A model generated the notes under the pieces. That model did not search any database and was not told the origin of the DNA. It was given only the letters and a program-made list of their open reading frames with translations. Position numbers and translations under genes: made by a program. From NCBI GenBank assembly GCA_030268105.1, contig BSDZ01000019.1:3039501-3103500 (forward strand): 64,000 bases of DNA, read 5' to 3'. Source of the DNA: Volvox africanus. Taxonomy: Eukaryota > Chlorophyta > Chlorophyceae > Chlamydomonadales > Volvocaceae. Below, one piece after another: positions 25,422-35,900 of the stretch (position 1 is the first letter of the stretch; every line of letters starts with the position of its first letter).

Positions 25422-27092
25422 ATGGAGACCCAAACAAAGTCACCAAGAGCCACAGTTACACATCGAGCAGGCCCCCAAAATTATATAGCCTTTTCCGGCA
25501 AGCACCATAGCAGCTTTGCGTAGGTGTGAAAATTGACCATGAAAATTGACCATGAAAATTGACCATGTGTGAGACATACTCTATGATCCCAATGCTTCCC
25601 AAATCCAGACATATTGCAAGGCAGATTAGTTCAATCGCTGCACGGGAATGAATACTTCAACGGATTCACGCCACAATTTTCAGCACGGATATTATTTTGT
25701 CATCGCATAAAAAACGTCATGCACATTTTAAGGGGAAGGCTTGGAACCAGGCTCAGAAGAAACTAACTATCCATATATCCCTAAAACAGCCATCTGTTCA
25801 ATTGGTATCCCCTGAAGTAAGCAGAATCAGTATACGAAAGGATCATGATCGTGGTGAGCCATCAAAGCGGAACAGGTCATATGAGCAGGCCGCCATCAAC
25901 AAAGCCGTCCGCGACAACGTGCCGTACAACCTCGACAGCAGCCTGAAGAATCCACGGGTCCTCATTGCGAAGGATATTCAACGTGTGCCGCATCTGCAGC
26001 CCGTTTGGGATAAGTGCTTTGCTGCTGGCTTTGCACAAGTGGCTGACTTACAGCCAAGAGTTACGGTCGACTGCTTCAAGAAGAAATGGCAAAAGTAAGT
26101 ACATGTTTATTTTCCTACTGTTATGCTTCTAGTGATTATCTTGTTTGTGGTCATCATACATGCCATCCATATCATTAGCTTACTTTCAGTGGGGACAGAC
26201 AACAATAGAATGAAGCATGCACAGTATAAAAAGTAAGCACTTTTATTCAGTGCATCCCATGTACTTTGTAGATACGCAACGAATTACAATGCCCAACATG
26301 CAAGGTACGAAAAGGTGAAGGCCACCCAAAAGGAGGAACTTGCCTGCAAGCCAGGTTTGTGAGCTCGTACTGCTACTTGTCATACATTAACTTTTTACAA
26401 CATATTTTGATCAGGTTGTTTGATAAAAGAATCCTTTCTATGTATTTTGAAAAAGGGAATATGGGGTGAACGCGGCCAAAGATTTGTTTTACGACAAAGG
26501 ACATGCCATGCCACTTACGCTATGTACGGGATTACGAAAACTTTCGACAATGATGTGTATCATGGCATCTGGCGTTGATGTTCGTCTTCACATTATTTTT
26601 ATGTAGATGAGTTTGAGAAGAAGCCATGAAAGAAGCTGTGGAACAAGGAGTCTTGGGCAGCCTGGAGGAGCTTCAAGTACATGGCATCTGGGGTGTGCAA
26701 ATTTCCAGGCGCGCTTAGCAAGGTTATTGCAGGATGGGTGATGTACATTATGGATTGCATGTACAGGGATGTACAGGTCATTAATGTCCTTTAACCTGTT
26801 TTCTCCCTTTTATCTTTTATGTAATTGTTCCTACTTTCCTCAAACATACTTCCTTTTCATGTAGGCAAAGAGTCCACAGCCCTCTAAGGCAAGGAACTCC
26901 AGCAGGAATGCTACGAACTCAAGCAAGGCGGCAGCGAAAAAGGTACAGCCCATTAATGAATATTCATCCTGTCTTCCCGTTTTTGTGAGTTGTAATTTTA
27001 TATTTCGTTCTATTCTTTTAATTTGCTGCGTGCTTTGTGGTTTGATGTGGTATACGTCGATTTGTTTTTCTCTTTTTAAATAGAAAATATAA
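25422..27092 (+). CDS. Candidate spliced gene, unit 8 copy
   Basis: Exon layout as in unit 1, shifted by 24924. The only changes seen are intronic (C at 26807, T at 26997). Confidence 0.38.
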
Positions 27093-27146
27093 GCTTATTA
27101 TTTCTAAAATCCTATATGTATGTTAACGGTGGTATGTTAATGTATG

Positions 27147-27624
27147 TTATCAAGCAGGTCATCGACGCGCGGCAAAGGGTAGCGATTTTTAATCGTGGTC
27201 GCGTTCAAGCCCCTATAATCAATGCACATGCGCAACGTCCCATCCTTCTTACCAACAAACAATATCAGCGCAGAATATGGCGATGTGCTGGGCCGAACCA
27301 TACCCTTTGCGAGCAGATTCCCCACTTGCCGCTTCATCCGCTCAATTTTGGCAGCCTAACCTGTACATAGATTGTGAAATGGGTTGTGCTCGAACACAAA
27401 GGGGATCATATAATCAGCAGGTAACATAGGTGGGAGCCCCAGGATGACATATGCATCAATATAATTTGGCAATAGGGGGGCTGCGACCTCAGGATCTTTC
27501 ACAAGAGACTGCGCGGTGGTAACAACCAATTGCACCCAAGGCCTCACAAGCAATTCATGGATGCCTTCCCTTATCACTTGATAAGCTACTCGTACATCCT
27601 TCAAGCTTGGGTTCTTTATTTCGG
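27147..27624 (-). pseudogene. Ty3/gypsy pol fragment, unit 8
   Basis: No difference from the unit 1 fragment was noticed; in-frame TAG at 27356-27358. Confidence 0.84.
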
Positions 27625-28985
27625 CGGACGAGCGCCGCTAACGAAATTAACCACAGGCTCCGCACAGTTCCGCCCTCCTCTGGTGTGACATCTTAGTACG
27701 ACAGACAAGGTACCTTAGGCGATAGGTTCCCTTTTGCACAATGGCCAATAGTGCTGGATTCCATATCGATGCGCCGGCGGTACTGTCGTTATGTCGCGGC
27801 ACCCAATGTCCATGTAGTGCTGTCTCCGGGAGACCTTGTTGCACTCATTGGGCCCTAACACACAGAGGGTCCTTCGTCGACTAAGGGTGATCCTGCCCAC
27901 GATGGGATGGGATGCTTATCCTCATCAACGAGGATAACCTGAACACTTAGACTACTATGGGATCAACCCCATCATGCTTATCACTTATTTGAGATAAGGT
28001 CGTCAGTAACACCGGTAATACTTAGGTGTCCCAAAATTTCAGTCAACAAAATCGATTTTGTTGCCATCCAAAAGAGTCAAACGTGGCGTACATCCGCATC
28101 ATACCTACAATCCATGCTAGTCAGCAGAAAAGGATCCGTTAGAAGCACATAAATATTAATCATCGAGTATATTAACACTATAACAAGAGATTCGTGCGTT
28201 AGGCTCGCGTTAGGCTGCGTTAGGGCGCGTATGTGTGCGTAAGGCTGCGTTTTGTGCGTTAGAGATTGCGTTAGCCTAACGCGAGCCTAACACAAAGAAA
28301 TAGAAAACTTGACAGAACGACTGTTATAGTGCGTCGTTTCAAGTTTGTTTAAATGAAAACAATATTTATTTATAATGAGTATAAAAGTTCCCTGCAATTT
28401 TTATTACGTTTCGTGGTGCTCGAAAATCGGGGGCTTGCGTATGTTCTAACGCGAGCTGTACGCAAACCTAACGCACGCGTTAACTTTACGCAAACAGCTT
28501 GCGTATATCTTGCGTACAGTGCGTTACCATACGCACGTAACGCACTGTAACGCAGTTTACGCAAAGTTTATGTAGATAGCGCATAATAATGTTCGGAGCA
28601 CGGGTTCGCCGGATTTATTTAGTTTGCTTACTTGCTCTTATTGTGCAGTAGCATTGGAGACTTTGTGCATAAAATATCTTCAAAGTTAATTTCAATTTAG
28701 GATAGCGCTATGAATACTAGTCGTTGTACAAGAGATTGCTCTGGTGAACGCTTGTTAAAATTGCTAAATCGCTACCATTATATGGATTTAGAACCTGTAC
28801 ATGTGGCTTACTTTGTAACATAAAACTCTTAAGTGCCACACATGTCTGTTCATGGCTACTTTCTAGTTATGGAAGGGTTTCTAATTATTGAGCAGCAAGC
28901 TGCCGGAGTTAGCAAGCGTGGGTAAGGATCGCAGAAAGTTGGCAACAGCAAACCTTACACAGTAGCCAGGCAACTATGTTTCCAG

Positions 28986-30656
28986 ATGGAGACCCAAACA
29001 AAGTCACCAAGAGCCACAGTTACACATCGAGCAGGCCCCCAAAATTATATAGCCTTTTCCGGCAAGCACCATAGCAGCTTTGCGTAGGTGTGAAAATTGA
29101 CCATGAAAATTGACCATGAAAATTGACCATGTGTGAGACATACTCTATGATCCCAATGCTTCCCAAATCCAGACATATTGCAAGGCAGATTAGTTCAATC
29201 GCTGCACGGGAATGAATACTTCAACGGATTCACGCCACAATTTTCAGCACGGATATTATTTTGTCATCGCATAAAAAACGTCATGCACATTTTAAGGGGA
29301 AGGCTTGGAACCAGGCTCAGAAGAAACTAACTATCCATATATCCCTAAAACAGCCATCTGTTCAATTGGTATCCCCTGAAGTAAGCAGAATCAGTATACG
29401 AAAGGATCATGATCGTGGTGAGCCATCAAAGCGGAACAGGTCATATGAGCAGGCCGCCATCAACAAAGCCGTCCGCGACAACGTGCCGTACAACCTCGAC
29501 AGCAGCCTGAAGAATCCACGGGTCCTCATTGCGAAGGATATTCAACGTGTGCCGCATCTGCAGCCCGTTTGGGATAAGTGCTTTGCTGCTGGCTTTGCAC
29601 AAGTGGCTGACTTACAGCCAAGAGTTACGGTCGACTGCTTCAAGAAGAAATGGCAAAAGTAAGTACATGTTTATTTTCCTACTGTTATGCTTCTAGTGAT
29701 TATCTTGTTTGTGGTCATCATACATGCCATCCATATCATTAGCTTACTTTCAGTGGGGACAGACAACAATAGAATGAAGCATGCACAGTATAAAAAGTAA
29801 GCACTTTTATTCAGTGCATCCCATGTACTTTGTAGATACGCAACGAATTACAATGCCCAACATGCAAGGTACGAAAAGGTGAAGGCCACCCAAAAGGAGG
29901 AACTTGCCTGCAAGCCAGGTTTGTGAGCTCGTACTGCTACTTGTCATCCATTAACTTTTTACAACATATTTTGATCAGGTTGTTTGATAAAAGAATCCTT
30001 TCTATGTATTTTGAAAAAGGGAATATGGGGTGAACGCGGCCAAAGATTTGTTTTACGACAAAGGACATGCCATGCCACTTACGCTATGTACGGGATTACG
30101 AAAACTTTCGACAATGATGTGTATCATGGCATCTGGCGTTGATGTTCGTCTTCACATTATTTTTATGTAGATGAGTTTGAGAAGAAGCCATGAAAGAAGC
30201 TGTGGAACAAGGAGTCTTGGGCAGCCTGGAGGAGCTTCAAGTACATGGCATCTGGGGTGTGCAAATTTCCAGGCGCGCTTAGCAAGGTTATTGCAGGATG
30301 GGTGATGTACATTATGGATTGCATGTACAGGGATGTACAGGTCATTAATGTCCTTTAACCTGTTTTCTCCTTTTTATCTTTTATGTAATTGTTCCTACTT
30401 TCCTCAAACATACTTCCTTTTCATGTAGGCAAAGAGTCCACAGCCCTCTAAGGCAAGGAACTCCAGCAGGAATGCTACGAACTCAAGCAAGGCGGCAGCG
30501 AAAAAGGTACAGCCCATTAATGAATATTCATCCTGTCTTCCCGTTTTTGTGAGTTGTAATTTTATATTTCGTTCTATTCTTTTAATTTGCTGCGTGCTTT
30601 GTGGTTTGATGTGGTATACGTCGATTTGTTTTTCTCTTTTTAAATAGAAAATATAA
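28986..30656 (+). CDS. Candidate spliced gene, unit 9 copy
   Basis: Exon layout as in unit 1, shifted by 28488. There is a private A-to-C change at 29948 in intron 4; the proposed exons are unchanged. Confidence 0.38.
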
Positions 30657-30710
30657 GCTTATTATTTCTAAAATCCTATATGTATGTTAACGGTGGTATG
30701 TTAATGTATG

Positions 30711-31188
30711 TTATCAAGCAGGTCATCGACGCGCGGCAAAGGGTAGCGATTTTTAATCGTGGTCGCGTTCAAGCCCCTATAATCAATGCACATGCGCAAC
30801 GTCCCATCCTTCTTACCAACAAACAATATCAGCGCAGAATATGGCGATGTGCTGGGCCGAACCATACCCTTTGCGAGCAGATTCCCCACTTGCCGCTTCA
30901 TCCGCTCAATTTTGGCAGCCTAACCTGTACATAGATTGTGAAATGGGTTGTGCTCGAACACAAAGGGGATCATATAATCAGCAGGTAACATAGGTGGGAG
31001 CCCCAGGATGACATATGCATCAATATAATTTGGCAATAGGGGGGCTGCGACCTCAGGATCTTTCACAAGAGACTGCGCGGTGGTAACAACCAATTGCACC
31101 CAAGGCCTCACAAGCAATTCATGGATGCCTTCCCTTATCACTTGATAAGCTACTCGTACATCCTTCAAGCTTGGGTTCTTTATTTCGG
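30711..31188 (-). pseudogene. Ty3/gypsy pol fragment, unit 9
   Basis: No difference from the unit 1 fragment was noticed; in-frame TAG at 30920-30922. Confidence 0.84.
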
Positions 31189-32049
31189 CGGACGAACGCC
31201 GCTAACGAAATTAACCACAGGCTCCGCACAGTTCCGCCCTCCTCTGGTGTGACATCTTAGTACGACAGACAAGGTACCTTAGGCGATAGGTTCCCTTTTG
31301 CACAATGGCCAATAGTGCTGGATTCCATATCGATGCGCCGGCGGTACTGTCGTTATGTCGCGGCACCCAATGTCCATGTAGTGCTGTCTCCGGGAGACCT
31401 TGTTGCACTCATTGGGCCCTAACACACAGAGGGTCCTTCGTCGACTAAGGGTGATCCTGCCCACGATGGGATGGGATGCTTATCCTCATCAACGAGGATA
31501 ACCTGAACACTTAGACTACTATGGGATCAACCCCATCATGCTTATCACTTATTTGAGATAAGGTCGTCAGTAACACCGGTAATACTTAGGTGTCCCAAAA
31601 TTTCAGTCAACAAAATCGATTTTGTTGCCATCCAAAAGAGTCAAACGTGGCGTACATCCGCATCATACCTACAATCCATGCTAGTCAGCAGAAAAGGATC
31701 CGTTAGAAGCACATAAATATTAATCATCGAGTATATTAACACTATAACAAGAGATTCGTGCGTTAGGCTCGCGTTAGGCTGCTCTAAGGGCGCGTATGTG
31801 TGCGTAAGGCTGCGTTTTGTGCGTTAGAGATTGCGTTAGCCTAACGCGAGCCTAACACAAAGAAATAGAAAACTTGACAGAACGACTGTTATAGTGCGTC
31901 GTTTCAAGTTTGTTTAAATGAAAACAATATTTATAATGAGTATAAAAGTTCCCTGCAATTTTTATTACGTTTCGTGGTGCTCGAAAATCGGGGGCTTGTG
32001 TATGTTCTAACGCGAGCTGTACGCAAACCTAACGCACGCGTTAACTTTA

Positions 32050-32528
32050 CGCAAACAGCTTGCGTATATCTTGCGTACAGTGCGTTACCATACGCACGTA
32101 ACGCACTGTAACGCAGTTTACGCAAAGTTTATGTAGATAGCGCATAATAATGTTCGGAGCACGGGTTCGCCGGATTTATTTAGTTTGCTTACTTGCTCTT
32201 ATTGTGCAGTAGCATTGGAGACTTTGTGCATAAAATATCTTCAAAGTTAATTTCAATTTAGGATAGCGCTATGAATACTAGTCGTTGTACAAGAGATTGC
32301 TCTGGTGAACGCTTGTTAAAATTGCTAAATCGCTACCATTATATGGATTTAGAACCTGTACATGTGGCTTACTTTGTAACATAAAACTCTTAAGTGCCAC
32401 ACATGTCTGTTCATGGCTACTTTCTAGTTATGGAAGGGTTTCTAATTATTGAGCAGCAAGCTGCCGGAGTTAGCAAGCGTGGGTAAGGATCGCAGAAAGT
32501 TGGCAACAGCAAACCTTACACAGTAGCC
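32050..32528 (+). repeat. Macrosatellite unit 10, left part
   Basis: Unit positions 1-479. The unit is cut by the copia insertion immediately after TAGCC (32524-32528) and resumes at 37977. Confidence 0.96.
32524..32528. repeat. Target-site duplication, left (TAGCC)
   Basis: TAGCC immediately precedes the 5' LTR and is repeated directly after the 3' LTR at 37977-37981. The uninterrupted units carry a single TAGCC at unit positions 475-479, which proves that this is the insertion point. Confidence 0.97.
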
Positions 32529-32810
32529 TGTTGTGATTATGCGGGATTTCACGTCATCATAATACCGTCTGATAACAGTTGTGCAATAGCTCTTACTTAG
32601 GTGCGAGTAACCACGATGTAAGTTAGGTATCGCGACGAGTGCCGTACAGTTATTATCGCGAGTATATTGTTTGTGCGCACTCTGCGCTAATTAGTCTTGC
32701 GCGTTACTAACGTTGATACTATAATTATTTATGCCAAATATACACGGTTCTTGCGTCAATACATTGTAATCTATCCACGTTTCGCATCGGTTGCTCCTAT
32801 CCTCGTAAGA
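32529..32810 (+). repeat. Copia 5' LTR
   Basis: It is 282 bp, begins TGTTGTGATT and ends CTCGTAAGA, and matches 37695-37976 base for base by eye. The terminal dinucleotides TG...GA differ from the usual TG...CA. An AT-rich TATA-like stretch (ATAATTATTTAT, about 32721-32732) could serve the promoter. Confidence 0.96.
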
Positions 32811-32824
32811 GGTTATGAGCCCCG
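32811..32824 (+). promoter_or_regulatory. Primer-binding site, likely tRNA-Met anticodon half
   Basis: GGTTATGAGCCCCG directly follows the 5' LTR. Its reverse complement contains CTCATAACC, that is the CAU anticodon in a CU-CAU-AA loop of a tRNA-Met, rather than a tRNA 3' end with CCA. Drosophila copia is known to use a cleaved initiator tRNA-Met fragment in the same manner. The position and the anticodon are seen directly; the identity of the primer is inferred. Confidence 0.7.
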
Positions 32825-32838
32825 GCTCTTCTGAGCCG
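32823..32838 (+). other. Leader hairpin next to the primer-binding site
   Basis: CGGCTC and GAGCCG form a perfect 6-bp stem around TTCT, overlapping the end of the primer-binding site. It may influence priming or packaging, which is inference. Confidence 0.55.
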
Positions 32839-32982
32839 TAATTATCTCGTCAAGGCATAGGCATCAATCTTTTGGCCAAGCGTTTTCAATTGGTGGTGGC
32901 AAATACGGAGCACAGCGACCGCCGCCTCTGGTCAACAACGACCATAATCGCCTGCCTACATCGGAAACTATAACACGCAGCA

Positions 32983-35900
32983 ATGGGAAAGGATAGGTTA
33001 TCAGACCCATTAGGTCTGAGCAATTATGCTACGTGGTCGTTCAGGTTCCAATCTATGATGCAAGAGAACAACCTGGATAGATGGCTGAGAGACGAACCAA
33101 TGACCGACGAGGACATCGCCGCGTCAAACAAGGTCAGAAACATCCTTGTCAAAAATGTCCAAGATCATCACTTGGCAATTATCAGAGCAGCGCCCAACGC
33201 CAAGGGAGCATGGGAGAGGCTCGCGGCTGTTTTTGCGGCAAGCAGCGACGCAAGAAAATCTCAGCTTGTTGCTGAACTGTCAGCCCTTAAAATGGCACAA
33301 AATGAAGCCCTAATCTTATATCTGGCTCGCGTCCGCAATCTATATACGGACTTGGTGGAAGTGGGACACCCCGTTACCGAACGGGAAGTTACCTACAATC
33401 TACTGGTGGGACTACCGAAGAAATTCTCGGTTATTGTTACCACGCTGACAGTCAATGGCCAATACAATTTGGATACCGTGGGCGCTCAACTATTGGCTTT
33501 TGAGAAACGAGTCGATGCAGAGGGTGATTCCGTTGCTTTCAGTGCAACAAGCCAAAGAGACAATTGCAGCACCGGACAATATCACAGCGAGACTAGCCGC
33601 AATCGCAATGATACAATTGAACGCGACTATGGAGATAATTCGGTCGCATTTACCGGCACAAGTCGAGGAGGCACATGGAGCGCTGCCAACAACGGCCACG
33701 ACGGATGGAACCATCGCGGCAACACATTTGATCGAGGATACAGGAATATGCCAATCATCAATCAATGCGATGCATGGAGTTATGGAAGAGATGGCCGCAA
33801 CGGAGTAAGCCAACATGAACACAGATCTGGTTATGGCTACGGCGGGACAGTGCAATGCCAACTATGCGGAAATTATGGACATACCGCGCGACAATGCCGC
33901 ACCCCACGCATACCACAACCTCCAGGCCAAATAAGACGCGACAGGCAAGATGGCAACTACAACCGCCAGGGCAACAGGAGCCACAACACCGTCGACGCCA
34001 CAGCGTTATCCAGGCCAACAAGTCATCAGGAGAGTGGAGGGCGACGATCCAATCAAGCAGAGAACTGCGATTTAATGGGATCCCAATACGACAAATTACA
34101 AGGGTGGTACGTGGACTCCGGCGCATCTCACCACATCACGTACGACGAACGGGAGCTAACCAACGTGGTTGGAATAAGCCGACGGGAACGTTTTGACATC
34201 ATGAGCATGGGTGGGGAAACCATTCAACCTATCGCAGTAGGCACCCTCATACTGGTGTCCACACTCTACCCCGACACCAAAATCACCATCAACAACGTAT
34301 ACGTGGTGCCACACAGCTGCGTCAAAGTCCTGTCCGTCTCGTCTATCAACGACAAATCCGATGAAGGGGAAATCATGTTCACCAAGCATATGGTCTACGT
34401 GAAGCGTTATGGAGACATCGTCATTGCAGGCCGACGAGAAGGTAACTTATACAGGTTGGAGTGCGACGTCGATCAACCTAACGACGCACATTTCAGCTTT
34501 GCCGGTGCTGCCCACGCTAAGCTGTCAAGCCAAAGCGAAGGCCTGTGGCACCGACGCTTTGGGCACATCGGACTCGGAGGTCTGCAGAAGCTAATCAGGC
34601 ACGGAATGGTGATAGGCGTCAACGATGTACCACAACAGAAGGTCAACCCCGCCAAGTGCGAGACTTGTGTTTTATCACGGCAAACGCGCGGAACCCACAA
34701 ATCCACGGGGCACAAATCTGATAGACCAATGGAGCTCATTCATGTGGACGTCTGCGGCCCCATGCCGGACAACACCCCAAATGGGTCACGGTACATGACT
34801 GTGCTGTTGGATGACTGCACAAAATTTTCAGCAGTTGCATTCACCAACACCAAGGAGGCGGTTAAGGACAAGCTGGTAACGATGATAAATCAGCTGGAGA
34901 ACATGTGTGGACATAAAACGTGGGAGATGCGATCCGACAGAGGAGGAGAATTCATCGATTCCCAACTACAAGCCTTCTTTGCTTCCAGAGGGATCAGGCA
35001 TGGGCCAACTGTTGGATACACCCCTGAACAAAATGGCGCTGCAGAGCGGTTAAACCGGACCCTGCTGGAAAAGATGCGCGCCCTATTGCTTGAATCCAAA
35101 CTCCCTCAAAAAATGTGGGCTGAGGCGGCAGCCACAGCCAACTACCTACGCAATATATCCCCAGCAGATGGCATTTCCCGTACCCCGTACGAGCTCTTCA
35201 CTGGAAAGGTTCCAGAGGTCGATCACTTGCGCGTTTTTGGCTGCACGGCTTATGTCCACGTGCCCAAGGCCAAGCGCAACAAACTGGATCCCGTGAGTCG
35301 ACGAGGTATAATGGTGGGATATGGCGATGGGGGCAGCTACCGGATATTATTCTCGGACGGGTCAGTATCAAGACACAGCGATGTCGTATTCGATGAACAA
35401 CAGGCCACGCACGAACCATACAAACCCTCGGACGACAACCGTGACAATGCTGAAACTGACTCCGATTCCGACATGGATGACCCAGAGCCACGACCAAGAG
35501 CTGTCCCTATGCCCACCAATGCACACAATGGTGATGGCCACGACCCGAATCTGCCTCAACCACCACCTCCCGTAACACGCACGGCGTCAAGCTATCCAAA
35601 CACAGAGAGAACAGGAGCCGTCAACGATGGAGCGGGCCCATCAGGAAGCCAACCAAGGCAAGACCCAATACAACCTGAGGACACCGACGACTCCGACAGT
35701 GAAGACATGGCAACAGAAGAAGACATGGATGTGGACAACACGAGGTTAGCCAACCGCTACCCCATCCGCGTGCGAAAGCGCCCATGTGAGTGGTGGCGCA
35801 CTCAAAGATCGGTGGCAGCGCGTATCAACATGGCCGCCAGAATACAAGAACCCAAATCTCACCATGATGCGATTAGAGGCCCTCACCGCATCAAGTGGCA

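Larger units (their letters stand above)
24925..28488 (+). repeat. Macrosatellite unit 8
   Basis: Full 3564-bp unit with C at unit position 1883, T at 2073 and G at 2708 (base 27632). This combination is seen in no other unit. Confidence 0.97.
28489..32049 (+). repeat. Macrosatellite unit 9, diverged right end
   Basis: This unit is 3561 bp. It carries private changes: C instead of A at 29948, GCTCTAAGGG instead of GCGTTAGGG near 31782, a 4-bp loss in the TTTATTTATAA tract near 31932, and TTGTGTATG instead of TTGCGTATG near 31997. Most of its differences lie near the array edge. Confidence 0.96.
1..32528. repeat. 3.56-kb macrosatellite array, nine full units plus part of a tenth
   Basis: The same 3564-bp sequence recurs head to tail at a constant offset. 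The marker at 773 reappears at 4337, 7901, 11465, 15029, 18593, 22133, 25697 and 29261. Only unit 7 (24-bp deletion) and unit 9 (+1 and -4 bp) change the period. Differences between units are a handful of single bases, so the array is very young or actively homogenised. The phase used here is set by the window edge; the array continues to the left, and its right end is split by a copia element. Confidence 0.98.
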
